Positions 8,766 to 17,980 of a stretch of 64,000 nt of DNA are shown piece after piece. The DNA comes from Pedobacter terrae. Its GTDB lineage: Bacteria > Bacteroidota > Bacteroidia > Sphingobacteriales > Sphingobacteriaceae. The stretch is taken from assembly GCF_900100705.1 (NCBI RefSeq), contig NZ_FNCH01000001.1:323163-387162 (forward strand). The letters run 5' to 3'. The translations under genes were made by a program, and so were the position numbers. Below the pieces are notes generated by a model. The model saw only the letters and a program-made list of their open reading frames with translations. It was not told where the DNA came from and ran no database searches. The first letter of the stretch is position 1. Every line of letters starts with the position of its first letter.

Positions 8766-9659
8766 ATGTTTAAAGAAGAAGTAGCAGCAAGGTATAAGCA
8801 AATACAGGATGAAATTTGCAGGGGATTGGAAATTGCCGATGGCAAAGGGAAGTTTGAGGAAGAGCTTTGGGAACGAAGTGGTGGGGGAGGCGGACGTACC
8901 CGGATTATGCAAAATGGTGCAATTATCGAAAAAGGAGGTGTAAATTTTTCTGCTGTACATGGTAAGCTGCCGGAAGCGGTAAAAAAAGCCTTCAGTGTTG
9001 AGGAAGATGATTTTTTTGCTACTGGTGTTTCAATCGTGATCCATCCAAATCATCCCTTGGTACCGATTATTCATATGAACATCCGTTATTTTGAACTCAA
9101 TGAAGAAACGAGATGGTTTGGTGGTGGTATTGATTTAACGCCGCATTATGTTTTCGAAAATGATGCGCGTTTCTTTCACCACAAGTTAAAGCAGGCTTGT
9201 GATGATTTCAGCGCTGAATTTTATCCGAAGTTTAAAACACAGGCTGATGATTATTTCTTCATTAAACACCGTGAAGAAACCCGTGGTATTGGCGGCATTT
9301 TTTACGATCGTTTAAAACCTGAAAATACCAATCTTTCCTGGGAGCAGATTCTAGATTTCTCCATTAATATCGGCGAAACATTTTTACCGATTTATACGGA
9401 ATTAATCGACCGTAACCGGGACAAAGAATTTACAGAAGCACATAAAGAATGGCAGTATCAACGCCGTAGCCGTTACGTAGAATTTAATTTGGTATATGAT
9501 TCCGGGACAAAATTTGGTCTGGAAACCAATGGCCGGATCGAATCTATTTTAATGAGTTTACCACCGCAGGCCAATTGGGGCTATAATGTGCAGCCAGCAG
9601 TAGATTCAGAAGAATATAAAACGCTGCAGTTGCTTAAAAAAGGGATTAACTGGATTTAA
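8766..9659 (+). CDS. hemF: Oxygen-dependent coproporphyrinogen III oxidase
   Basis: A 297-residue enzyme that oxidatively decarboxylates coproporphyrinogen III to protoporphyrinogen IX with O2, in haem synthesis. Family blocks are all present: ERSGGGGGRTRIMQNG near residues 36-51, KGGVNFSAVHG, IHMNIRYFEL, WFGGGIDLTPHYV near 118-130 and the C-terminal EFNLVYDSGTKFGLETNGR. Length fits the family. An exact -7 box TAGCTTTG is present at 8736-8743, but I see no matching -33 TTTG. The aerobic form suggests life with oxygen. Confidence 0.95.
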   Translation: MFKEEVAARYKQIQDEICRGLEIADGKGKFEEELWERSGGGGGRTRIMQNGAIIEKGGVNFSAVHGKLPEAVKKAFSVEEDDFFATGVSIVIHPNHPLVPIIHMNIRYFELNEETRWFGGGIDLTPHYVFENDARFFHHKLKQACDDFSAEFYPKFKTQADDYFFIKHREETRGIGGIFYDRLKPENTNLSWEQILDFSINIGETFLPIYTELIDRNRDKEFTEAHKEWQYQRRSRYVEFNLVYDSGTKFGLETNGRIESILMSLPPQANWGYNVQPAVDSEEYKTLQLLKKGINWI

Positions 9660-9670
9660 GTTTATTGTGC

Positions 9671-9750
9671 CGTCAACCTGATCCGATAGTATTGGATTTG
9701 TTTCGGGGGCTTAAGTACAGAAAGATACTGAACAGGTTCTCAGCATGACG
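9671..9750. repeat. Dispersed intergenic palindrome (CGTCA...TGACG)
   Basis: Begins CGTCAACCTGATCCGATAG at 9671 and ends AGGTTCTCAGCATGACG at 9750. It sits between the convergent hemF and nfi genes. It shares CCTGATCCGATAG with the copies at 27289 and 45367. Confidence 0.6.
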
Positions 9751-9759
9751 AATATGAGT

Positions 9760-10458
9760 TTAAAACAGAGTCAGTGGTGCAGATACCTGATGAAATCCGG
9801 CTTTTAATTTACCGGTCCTAAAATCATTTACAATATCATGAATCAACCGGGTTGGTTCCGGTATCCGGTAATTTCCCACACATTTTTTAATTGCGGCTAA
9901 TGCCTGTTCAGAAGTAATTAAATGTCCGGCTGAAATATAAACAGGTTTAATATTGTCTTTAGTTCTTAGCGCATAACCCAATATTTCGCCATTACTTTTA
10001 ATTTCGGTAGTGCTAAATTTAGATTTTTCCGGAAGGTGGTTGTTTCCATATAAAATACTTTTGGCACACCCAATAGTGGGTTGATGAGTAAGTATACCAA
10101 AATGAGACGCAACACCCATTCGCCTTGGATGCAAAATGCCATTTCCATCCAATACGACAACATCGGGTTTTACCGGAATCAAATCCCAAACTTTTAAAAG
10201 TGCTGGAACTTCTTTAAAGCCCAAATATCCAGGTTGATAAGGAAAAGTTGTTTCATAGGTTTCGAGTGCATATGATTGAACAACCATCTCCGGAAAGCTT
10301 AAAAGGACTATCCCTGCATACATGGTTGAACTACCTTTATCGAAAGAAATATCGGCTCCTGCAATGGTTTTTATTTGATCAAGCGGTTGAAACTTTAATT
10401 GTTTAGCAAGTTCAATCTGGTAAGCGGTAGCTTCTTCGAAACTGTAATGGTCGTACAT
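9760..10458 (-). CDS. nfi: Endonuclease V
   Basis: A 232-residue DNA repair nuclease that cuts at the second phosphodiester bond 3' of deoxyinosine. The catalytic region is intact: AGADISFD with D36 (matching the first metal-binding Asp), YQPGYLGFKE (the substrate-recognition loop, PYIPG-like), and DGNGILHPRRMGVASHFG, which holds the second Asp and the conserved His. Length is as expected. It is a single gene on the minus strand. The identification is firm. Confidence 0.93.
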   Translation of the reverse strand: MYDHYSFEEATAYQIELAKQLKFQPLDQIKTIAGADISFDKGSSTMYAGIVLLSFPEMVVQSYALETYETTFPYQPGYLGFKEVPALLKVWDLIPVKPDVVVLDGNGILHPRRMGVASHFGILTHQPTIGCAKSILYGNNHLPEKSKFSTTEIKSNGEILGYALRTKDNIKPVYISAGHLITSEQALAAIKKCVGNYRIPEPTRLIHDIVNDFRTGKLKAGFHQVSAPLTLF

Positions 10459-10526
10459 AATTATAGTACATTCAGAGCAGTAAACTTGTTTCGATTAATC
10501 TCATTGAGAAGGAGCTGGGAGTAACT

Positions 10527-11147
10527 TCAGGACAAGTTTAGTTGGTGGTAATCAGCTAAATCAACAGCGTGTGTTCTAGGCGAATTTCTCCAGCTTATTG
10601 ACCGGTTTTTCTTCGATGCCTTAAGATATTGACCATTTGCCTGTTCGGTTAAAAAAGAAAATAAGAAAAGATGATGGTGCGGAAAAACAACTTCCTCATC
10701 TTTTATCAGCGGAATTTCATTTAACTCCTTACTGATTTCGCTGATCAAATGAACCGGCTCCGAGCTAAAAATTGGTATGCCCTTAAAATGGAGTAGTTTT
10801 GCGCGATCGTCGGCAAAAATCTCGATCAACTGGTCCTTTTTATACTCCATGGATATTCCAGATTCCCTGTACGTATGGGAAATATCGTCCCTTTCGGTGC
10901 CAATAGTTTCCTCCAGTGCATCAATTGCAATTTTTAAATCTTCTTCATTGAAAAATTCACTGAACTGTTTAACGGTATCGTGAAAATCCTGTTTACGCTG
11001 TTCAAGATTTTCGTTCTCTTCTGCGATAATTTTACCCAAGATTTTGTCATACGGCCGGATAGCTGCTTTATCCATCAACAACTGAATTGGTCCTAAACCT
11101 TTTAATGGTAATAATTCCCAAAATGATTGCAAATCTAACTCATCCAT
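10527..11147 (-). CDS. Uncharacterised acidic protein
   Basis: A 206-residue protein I cannot place. It has no signal peptide or membrane segment. It is acidic and mostly helical in appearance, with a Glu/Lys/Gln-rich stretch near residues 40-90 that might be a coiled coil, a VVFPHHHLFLFSF segment near 160-172, and a basic C-terminus (KASKKNRSISWRN). It is transcribed away from the giant RecQ-UvrD fusion; the two starts are about 140 bases apart, so they may share a control region. Function is unknown. Confidence 0.6.
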   Translation of the reverse strand: MDELDLQSFWELLPLKGLGPIQLLMDKAAIRPYDKILGKIIAEENENLEQRKQDFHDTVKQFSEFFNEEDLKIAIDALEETIGTERDDISHTYRESGISMEYKKDQLIEIFADDRAKLLHFKGIPIFSSEPVHLISEISKELNEIPLIKDEEVVFPHHHLFLFSFLTEQANGQYLKASKKNRSISWRNSPRTHAVDLADYHQLNLS

Positions 11148-11287
11148 ATTTAAATGTAGTTAATTATCAGCATACCGTTTTTAATTTTTGCTCAAAGTTT
11201 ACAATAAATGTGTAATAACTATTAAAGTAGTATTAAATTTCAATACTTTAGCTATTTTAGAAGAATGTACCAGGTTTTGCATTGAAA

Positions 11288-14200
11288 ATGAATAATATAG
11301 CCTTTTTTGATATAGAGCTAAGTGTTACAGGCAAGCAATTGCTTGATATTGGCTGTGTTTTATCAGATGGGCTGGGCTTTCATCAAAATCATCCCGAAGA
11401 ATTTTTACAATTTATCGGACCTTGCGATTTTATTTGTGGACATAATATTATAGCACATGATCTGCGCTACCTGCAAAGACATTTTGGTGATGCTGAATGG
11501 GGATTCGACAAGGCTATCGATACTTTATTGCTATCACCTTTATTGTTTCCCAGACTGCCTTATCATCGTCTGTTAAAAGATGATAAGGTTCAAACAGAAG
11601 AACGCAATAATCCTTTAAATGATGCTAAAAAAGCTAGGGATCTATTCTACGATGAATTAAGCGCTTTTTCGGTACTTGAAGATCAATTTAAGGTAATTTT
11701 GTATGGTCTTTTGCGTGATCAGTGTGGCTTTAATAATTTTTTCAGATATCTTAATTATGCTGTACCTATAAATAAAGAAAAACTGACGAGTAGCATTAGC
11801 AGGTTATTTCAAAGTAAAATTTGTAAAAAAAGTGAACTTGAACATTGGATAGATACAGTTCCGGTAGCTTTGGCTTATACCCTGGCTTTACTCCATTGCG
11901 ATAACCGTTTCTCTATTACACCACCATGGGTATTAAAAAACTACCCTGACGTAGAGCGCTTGCTTTTTCTGATGCGGAACAATCCATGTTTGCAGGGATG
12001 CGATTATTGCAGGCTCGCCCATGATCCACTACTGGCTTTAAAAAAGCATTTCGGCTTTTCCGGTTTTCGTAAATATGGCGAAGAGCCGCTACAGGAAAAT
12101 GCCGTTAGGGCGGCTATACGGGGCGAATCCATTTTGTCCGTATTTCCTACTGGTGGTGGCAAGTCTATTACTTTCCAGGTCCCTGCATTAATGAGTGGCG
12201 AAAATGCCAAAGCCTTAACCGTCGTAATTGCACCATTGCAGTCTTTGATGAAAGATCAGGTAGATAACCTGGAAAATAAAGGTATTACAGAGGCGGTTAC
12301 AATCAATGGATTGTTAGATCCGGTAGATCGGCCAAAGGCCATTGAACGTATAGAAAATGGCCATGCAAGCTTACTATACATTTCTCCTGAGTCGCTCCGT
12401 TCAGTTACTATTGAACGGCTGTTGCTCAAAAGAAAGATAGCCAGATTTGTGATCGACGAAGCGCACTGCTTTTCATCCTGGGGGCAGGATTTTCGTGTCG
12501 ATTACCTATATATCGGCGATTTTATCAAAAATCTGCAGCAAAAGAAAGGACTCGATTATACGATTCCAGTGTCGTGCTTCACGGCTACAGCAAAACAAAA
12601 AGTAATCGAAGACATCAGGTTCTATTTTAAGGAGAAATTGCAACTTGACTTAAAGGTTTTCAGGGCCGATACTTCTCGCAACAACTTACACTACCGCGTT
12701 TATCAGCGCGATAACGAAGAGGAAAAATACTCCCAGCTTCGTGACATTATTGAGGAAAAGAATTGTCCCACCATTGTTTATGTATCACGGACAAAAAGGG
12801 CGAGGAAGTTGACCCAGAAGCTAACCAGTGATGGCTTTATAGCCAGGGCCTATCATGGCAAAATGGAGAAAGGCGAAAAGTCTCAAAATCAAAATGCGTT
12901 TATGAGCGGTGAGGTCGACATCATGGTGGCTACTTCTGCCTTTGGCATGGGGGTAGATAAAAGTGATGTTGGTGCAGTTATACATTACGACATTTCTGAC
13001 TCATTGGAGAATTACGTACAGGAGGCCGGAAGGGCAGGGCGTGATGAGCAGATACAAGCTGATTGTTTCATACTTTTTAGTGAGGAAGACCTGGATAAAC
13101 ATTTCATCTTGCTTAACCAAACCAAAATTAGCAGTAAAGAGATTAACCAGGTATGGAAAGCCATAAAGGAATTAACCAGATCAAGAGATAAAGCATCCAA
13201 CTCCGCATTGGAAATAGCCAGAAAGGCAGGCTGGGACGATGGCATCAGTGAGATTGAAACAAGGGTGACCACCGCCATTGCTGCATTGGAAGATGCCGGT
13301 TATTTAAAGCGCGGGCAAAATATGCCCCGGGTTTTTGCCACCAGCATTCTCAGTAAAAACGCTCAAGAGGCGATAGATTGCATTTACGCATCAGAAAAAT
13401 TCTCTGAAGAGGAGCGCGAAGGAGCTAAAAGAATTATTAAAAAGCTTTTTTCGAGTAAAAGCAAGCGACTATCTACTGATGAAGTGGCAGAGTCGAGAAT
13501 AGATTATATATCCGATCAATTGGGTATGTATAAAAAAGATGTGATAAGGGCAATTGAATTGATGCGTGATGAAAAAATATTGGCACATACCAAAGACCTT
13601 ACAGCTTTTATCAAAAAGACAGAATCAGCCAGCAGATCACTAGCCATTGTAGAAGGTTTTAGAAAACAGGAAGAACTTTTGTTGGCGCAGTTAAAAGACG
13701 GTGAAGCAGCTTACTATTTAAAGGAAATTATTGAAGTATTTTTAAGTTCGGGCATCAGAGATAGTTCGCTTAACCAGTTAAAGATCATAATTAATTTTTG
13801 GGCGATAAAAAAATGGATCAATCGCCAGAATTTAGAACATACAAAGAACCATGTACAGATAACTTTATTACTGGATAAAGCAGTCTTTATAGAAAAGCAG
13901 GAAAAGCGTCATCTTCTTGCCAGGATGATTACCGAATACCTCCATAAAAAAGTATCAGTACTAAGTAAATCGGATAATCAGGAAGAGGAAGAGGTGTTGA
14001 TTGAATTTTCCGTACAGGAACTCAAGGATATGGTTGAAAAGGAGCAAGGCATGTTCTCTGTGCAGGCTGGTATCGATGATATTGAAGACAGCCTTTTTTA
14101 CCTGTCGCGCATAGGGGCCATTAAAATCGAAGGTGGGTTCATGGTTGTATATAATAAACTCACTATCGAGCGCATTGAAAAGAATAATCGGATACAATAT

Positions 14201-16096
14201 AAAGAAAGCGACTATGATAAATTAAAACAGTTTTATCAACAAAAAGTACAGCAGATCCATATTGTAGGGGAATACGCCCAAAAAATGATCCGCAACTACA
14301 ACGAAGCTTTAAAGTTTGTGGACGATTATTTTAAATTAAACTATCCTTCATTTCTCTCTAAATATTTTCCTGGCAGCAGGCAGGATGAAATAAAACGCAC
14401 CCTTACGCCAACAAAATTTATGAGATTATTTGGCGCGCTTTCACCGACACAATTAAAAATCATTAATGACACCAGCAGCCAGTACATTGTTGTAGCTGCC
14501 GGACCAGGCAGTGGTAAAACAAAGTTATTGGTACATAAGCTAGCTTCTTTGCTGATGGCCGAGGATGTAAAACATGAGCAATTGCTCATGCTTACCTTTT
14601 CACGTGCAGCGGCCACAGAATTTAAAAAAAGACTAATGGAGCTCATTGGCAACGCTGCCCATTATACCGAAATTAAGACCTTTCACTCCTATTGCTTTGA
14701 TCTGTTAGGTAGGGTAGGTAGCCTAATGGCTTCTGAAAACATCGTGAAGGTGGCTGTTGAGAAAATTAATGCTGGTGAGATGGAGCCTTTCAGAATCACC
14801 AAATCTGTATTGGTGGTAGATGAGGCCCAGGATATTAATAAGGACGAGTATGAACTGCTACAGGCTCTGATGCAGCAAAATGAAGATATGCGGATAATAT
14901 TGGTTGGTGATGACGATCAGAATATTTATGGTTTTCGTGGGGCAGATGCGGCTTACATGCAGAAGCTTATAACAGAGAAAGATGCAGTTAAATATGAGCT
15001 CACATTAAACTATCGTAGCAAAAACAATATTGTATCGTTGGCCAATCAATGGGCGGGAACGATCAGCCAGAGACTCAAAACCGAGCCTTGCTTTGCCAGT
15101 CAGCATCAAAATGGACTAATCCATATTACGCAATATGCCCATAATCCCATTATTGTTTCTTTAGCCGGCATTATAAGCAAAGCAGCGTTATCTGGATCTA
15201 CATGCGTACTCACTCAAACTAATGAAGAAGCGATGTTACTTTGTGGTATGCTTTTGCAACAAGGGGTAAAGGCTAAGCTTATTCAGTCATACGATGGTTT
15301 CAACCTCCAAAATCTGTACGAGTTGCGCCGTTTCTCTGATATGATCGATGCCTATACAGACAGCCCACTGGTAACAGATGAAGAATGGAGTGAGGCCAAA
15401 CGACATTTAATGGATCATATCCAAACCAGTACGCATAAAGAATTTGCCATTGCTGCAATACGAGCATTCGAACAAGTTAATACCGCCAGAAAATATAAAA
15501 GTGACTGGAAAGCTTTTCTTTTTGAATCTAAAGTGGAAGACTTCGTGGATATTGATGCTGTAGTGGTATACGTTTCTACTATTCATAAAGCTAAAGGCAA
15601 AGAATTTGACAATTTATACCTTTTATTGCAGCATTTTAAACCGCTTAATGATGAGCAGAAGCGGCAATTTTATGTAGCCATTACGAGAGCCAAAACAAAG
15701 CTTAGCATACACTACCAAGGGAAATATCTTCAGCCTTTTTATGTAGATGGACTTGTTTACATTGAAGATAATAATCAATATACCGAGCCACAACAAATAA
15801 CCATGCATCTCACACTTAGAGACGTGCAACTGGGCTATTTCGAATATATACAGAGTCGCATCAGTTTAATTTTTAGTGGTCTGCGTTTGCAGCCATCAGA
15901 TGAAGGCCTGAAAAATGTTAAGGGTGAGCTCATCGTTAAATACTCACAAAAATTCAAAACTGTTCTGCAGGAGCATTTTGATAAAGGATTTACAATAGCA
16001 GCAGCGAAGATAAATTTTATTGTGTACTGGAAAGACGAGGATAAGCAAAAGGAATCAAAGATTGTGTTGCCGTCATTACTACTGAAAAAATTTTAG
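11288..16096 (+). CDS. Exonuclease-like / RecQ / UvrD-like helicase fusion
   Basis: A 1602-residue protein that joins three DNA-processing modules. Residues 1-120 resemble a DnaQ-type exonuclease: FFDIE (D8, E10), GHNIIAHD (D58) and NPLNDAKKA (D112); the usual catalytic His before the last Asp reads Asn (N107). A Cys cluster C234-x3-C238-x2-C241 follows. A RecQ core covers about 255-600: TGGGKS (K292), DEAH at 390-393, and QEAGRAGRD near 577. I see no RecQ-type four-Cys zinc site after it; a winged-helix-like stretch follows. A second helicase, SF1 UvrD-like, covers about 1050-1480: AAGPGSGKTK (K1077), DEAQD, GDDDQNIYGFRGA, STIHKAKGKEFD and YVAITRAK. A TTG six bases upstream is also possible; the ATG is preferred because FFDIE begins just after it. 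It is likely a DNA repair or genome-defence enzyme. Confidence 0.9.
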   Translation: MNNIAFFDIELSVTGKQLLDIGCVLSDGLGFHQNHPEEFLQFIGPCDFICGHNIIAHDLRYLQRHFGDAEWGFDKAIDTLLLSPLLFPRLPYHRLLKDDKVQTEERNNPLNDAKKARDLFYDELSAFSVLEDQFKVILYGLLRDQCGFNNFFRYLNYAVPINKEKLTSSISRLFQSKICKKSELEHWIDTVPVALAYTLALLHCDNRFSITPPWVLKNYPDVERLLFLMRNNPCLQGCDYCRLAHDPLLALKKHFGFSGFRKYGEEPLQENAVRAAIRGESILSVFPTGGGKSITFQVPALMSGENAKALTVVIAPLQSLMKDQVDNLENKGITEAVTINGLLDPVDRPKAIERIENGHASLLYISPESLRSVTIERLLLKRKIARFVIDEAHCFSSWGQDFRVDYLYIGDFIKNLQQKKGLDYTIPVSCFTATAKQKVIEDIRFYFKEKLQLDLKVFRADTSRNNLHYRVYQRDNEEEKYSQLRDIIEEKNCPTIVYVSRTKRARKLTQKLTSDGFIARAYHGKMEKGEKSQNQNAFMSGEVDIMVATSAFGMGVDKSDVGAVIHYDISDSLENYVQEAGRAGRDEQIQADCFILFSEEDLDKHFILLNQTKISSKEINQVWKAIKELTRSRDKASNSALEIARKAGWDDGISEIETRVTTAIAALEDAGYLKRGQNMPRVFATSILSKNAQEAIDCIYASEKFSEEEREGAKRIIKKLFSSKSKRLSTDEVAESRIDYISDQLGMYKKDVIRAIELMRDEKILAHTKDLTAFIKKTESASRSLAIVEGFRKQEELLLAQLKDGEAAYYLKEIIEVFLSSGIRDSSLNQLKIIINFWAIKKWINRQNLEHTKNHVQITLLLDKAVFIEKQEKRHLLARMITEYLHKKVSVLSKSDNQEEEEVLIEFSVQELKDMVEKEQGMFSVQAGIDDIEDSLFYLSRIGAIKIEGGFMVVYNKLTIERIEKNNRIQYKESDYDKLKQFYQQKVQQIHIVGEYAQKMIRNYNEALKFVDDYFKLNYPSFLSKYFPGSRQDEIKRTLTPTKFMRLFGALSPTQLKIINDTSSQYIVVAAGPGSGKTKLLVHKLASLLMAEDVKHEQLLMLTFSRAAATEFKKRLMELIGNAAHYTEIKTFHSYCFDLLGRVGSLMASENIVKVAVEKINAGEMEPFRITKSVLVVDEAQDINKDEYELLQALMQQNEDMRIILVGDDDQNIYGFRGADAAYMQKLITEKDAVKYELTLNYRSKNNIVSLANQWAGTISQRLKTEPCFASQHQNGLIHITQYAHNPIIVSLAGIISKAALSGSTCVLTQTNEEAMLLCGMLLQQGVKAKLIQSYDGFNLQNLYELRRFSDMIDAYTDSPLVTDEEWSEAKRHLMDHIQTSTHKEFAIAAIRAFEQVNTARKYKSDWKAFLFESKVEDFVDIDAVVVYVSTIHKAKGKEFDNLYLLLQHFKPLNDEQKRQFYVAITRAKTKLSIHYQGKYLQPFYVDGLVYIEDNNQYTEPQQITMHLTLRDVQLGYFEYIQSRISLIFSGLRLQPSDEGLKNVKGELIVKYSQKFKTVLQEHFDKGFTIAAAKINFIVYWKDEDKQKESKIVLPSLLLKKF

Positions 16097-16106
16097 GAAT
16101 CTTTTC

Positions 16107-16147
16107 TAAAGTAAATAGCCCTAATCTATTAAGGACTATTTACTTTA
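16107..16147. terminator. Bidirectional terminator between the helicase fusion and a convergent gene
   Basis: Perfect 12-bp arms, TAAAGTAAATAG at 16107-16118 and CTATTTACTTTA at 16136-16147, lie between two convergent stop codons. It serves both strands. Confidence 0.75.
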
Positions 16148-16157
16148 ATCAGAAAAA

Positions 16158-16595
16158 TTATTCCGCCCAGGCAATAGGAACGTAGATTGTTACATAACCA
16201 TCAGCGCCTATCATCTCTGGAGATAAGGTTACGGTGATAGATCCATAACCCGTCCAGTTTCCCTGACCTCTTTCTGCGCTAAACTCGTAGGTTCCTGCAG
16301 GTAAACCGTTAATTATACCTGGTAATTGATAAGGTAAAAATGTTCCAAACGATGATGGCCCATTTTCAACGTAATAATCATCACCGCTTTCCTGATTATA
16401 AATGGTAAAGCCTGGTGATTCTGTAGACACTGAAGTGGTTACACTACCATCAAGATTTCTGTAACCCAAACGAACATTGTAAGTGGTTACTTTAGCTTTG
16501 GTGTCGCTAACTGGTTTTGGTACTTCTGGTGTAGCATATGTTGTTAAGGATACAACACATAATACAAGCATGCAAATTGAAATGATCTTTTTCAT
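16158..16595 (-). CDS. Small secreted protein of unknown function
   Basis: A 145-residue protein with a signal peptide (hydrophobic residues 4-20, likely cleavage after TYA at about 21). The mature part is rich in Gly, Tyr, Thr and Ser, with strand-like segments (VTTYNVRLGYRNLDG, GTYEFSAERGQGNW, GSITVTLSPEM) and ends in YVTIYVPIAWAE; it looks like an all-beta secreted domain. I do not recognise a family. It faces the secreted B-lectin gene divergently across a 351-base AT-rich gap, so the two could share control. Confidence 0.6.
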   Translation of the reverse strand: MKKIISICMLVLCVVSLTTYATPEVPKPVSDTKAKVTTYNVRLGYRNLDGSVTTSVSTESPGFTIYNQESGDDYYVENGPSSFGTFLPYQLPGIINGLPAGTYEFSAERGQGNWTGYGSITVTLSPEMIGADGYVTIYVPIAWAE

Positions 16596-16946
16596 AATAA
16601 ATGGTTTTAGTATAATATAAAGATCCTAAAATATTCTTAGTAATCTGTTAAATCAGTATTATAAAAGTATTAATTATGATATATGTATGTAGATTTAGTA
16701 TTAAAAATGAAATAGTTATTTCTATATATATAATTGAACTGCCTAAGGCGAAAGAAATAAAGGTAGTGGCAATAGTGAGAAGAGAATTAATGCGATCTCT
16801 ATAAGAATATTTTAATTTTATAAGAATATAAGTAATTATTCGGGGCGTTATTTGTTGGTAAAAAAGTAAAAATTATGATATAGATAATAATAACTAATAA
16901 TACTTTTGGTATAATTGGTTCAATATTAATTTAAAAAACATAATTC
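16596..16946. other. AT-rich divergent intergenic region
   Basis: This gap between two divergent secreted-protein genes is strikingly AT-rich, with runs of A/T and no open frame of note. The only signal I see is an exact -7 box TACTTTTG at 16901-16908 upstream of the lectin gene, without a clear -33 partner. Confidence 0.4.
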
Positions 16947-17504
16947 ATGAAAAAACTATTCCCTTCAGCAATTCTTCTAGGTTTTATATTCTTTGGTTTT
17001 ACTCCCGATGATAATATAACTAAAACAAATACACCTGCTTTATCAAAAGAAATTCGCCATAAAAATAGATTGAATTTTTCTATCCTAAATAGAATTCCTC
17101 AAAATGAGGCAGTTGGACCATATTATTTAGGAGCAACAATATGTGTTTCGAATAATGGGGGTTATAAATTAGTCTTGCAATCTGATTACAATTTAGTGCT
17201 TTATAACAATTATTCTAATTCGGCTCTCTGGGCATCAAATACAATTGGAATGAATGGAATTCAACGTGCTGATTTTCGGTATGATGGAGAACTATATCTA
17301 GCAGGGGGTTACACCTTTTGGCGAGCAAATGTTCCTATAGCTTCCGGTTCATCAACGAGTTTTAGGTGGGTGTTGCAAGATGATGGTAATTTCTGTAGAT
17401 ATACCTATAATGCTAATGGAGAACAATTATCAGCGATAGCATCGACAGATACTCAAGGTGGTCGCAGAAGTCCTCATCAAGGTGAAATTCGATATCATTT
17501 TTAA
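16947..17504 (+). CDS. Secreted bulb-type (B-lectin) mannose-binding-like protein
   Basis: A 185-residue secreted protein with a hydrophobic signal peptide (about residues 1-19). The mature part is a B-lectin (bulb-type, GNA-like) domain. The mannose-binding motif QxDxNxVxY is exact at residues 78-86 (QSDYNLVLY), and a second, altered copy at 144-152 reads QDDGNFCRY, with Cys in place of Val. ALWASNT after the first motif is also typical. Such lectins bind mannose; bacterial ones include bacteriocins and surface adhesins. It has its own terminator, no lipobox, and an AT-rich coding sequence unlike its neighbours, consistent with transfer. Role (adhesion or antagonism) is inferred. Confidence 0.8.
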   Translation: MKKLFPSAILLGFIFFGFTPDDNITKTNTPALSKEIRHKNRLNFSILNRIPQNEAVGPYYLGATICVSNNGGYKLVLQSDYNLVLYNNYSNSALWASNTIGMNGIQRADFRYDGELYLAGGYTFWRANVPIASGSSTSFRWVLQDDGNFCRYTYNANGEQLSAIASTDTQGGRRSPHQGEIRYHF

Positions 17505-17517
17505 AACGTGAATAATC

Positions 17518-17552
17518 AAAATAAATAGTCTTAATTAAAGACTATTTATTTT
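17518..17552 (+). terminator. Terminator after the B-lectin gene
   Basis: 15-bp arms at 17518-17532 and 17538-17552 (AAAATAAATAGTCTT and its complement) with a 5-base loop. It shares the core AAATAG/CTATTT with the terminator at 16107. Confidence 0.7.
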
Positions 17553-17622
17553 ACTTGGAAAATGTTAATAAAACAAATGATGACAGGATATCTAAAAAAA
17601 ACGGTGTTTATGTTATAAAAGC

Positions 17623-17648
17623 AAAAAAAGGGCAGTTTAACTGCCCTT
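17623..17648 (-). terminator. Terminator after higBA
   Basis: AAGGGCAGTT at 17628-17637 and AACTGCCCTT at 17639-17648 form a tight hairpin; on the minus strand it is followed by seven T residues. It lies 20 bases past the higA stop codon. Confidence 0.85.
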
Positions 17649-17667
17649 CTGTTTAAAAAATAAAAAA

Positions 17668-17964
17668 TTAAACGGTTTCCATCTCATGGATAACGGCTTG
17701 CTGGAAATCGTAAGCGGATTGCATATTATGCCACATCTCGCCTCCAGTGCCTAGGGCTTTACCAATCTTAATGGCAAGCGCAGCAGATATATCTCTTTTA
17801 CCTGCAAAAATAAGGCTTAAATTATTTGGGAAAATACCAATTTGTTCGGCAAATTCTTTCTTAATAAGTTCACGTGCTTCGATCTCGTCAAGCAGAATTT
17901 CTCCCGGATGAATCGCCGTGATTTCGATTTCAGCACCTTTAGAATTAAAGACCTGATTGTTCAT
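17668..17964 (-). CDS. higA: HigA-type antitoxin (XRE helix-turn-helix)
   Basis: A 98-residue antitoxin of the HigA/VapI group. AIHPGEILLDEIEARELIKK near residues 17-37 is the usual opening, followed by a helix-turn-helix (FAEQIGIFPNNLSLIFAGKR, about 38-57) and the typical ISAALAIKIGKALGTGGEMW segment. It neutralises the partner toxin and should repress the shared promoter. It is second in the operon, 58 bases after higB, in the toxin-first order usual for HigBA, and a strong hairpin lies in the gap. Confidence 0.88.
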   Translation of the reverse strand: MNNQVFNSKGAEIEITAIHPGEILLDEIEARELIKKEFAEQIGIFPNNLSLIFAGKRDISAALAIKIGKALGTGGEMWHNMQSAYDFQQAVIHEMETV

Positions 17965-17980
17965 ATCATGAGTTTTTATA

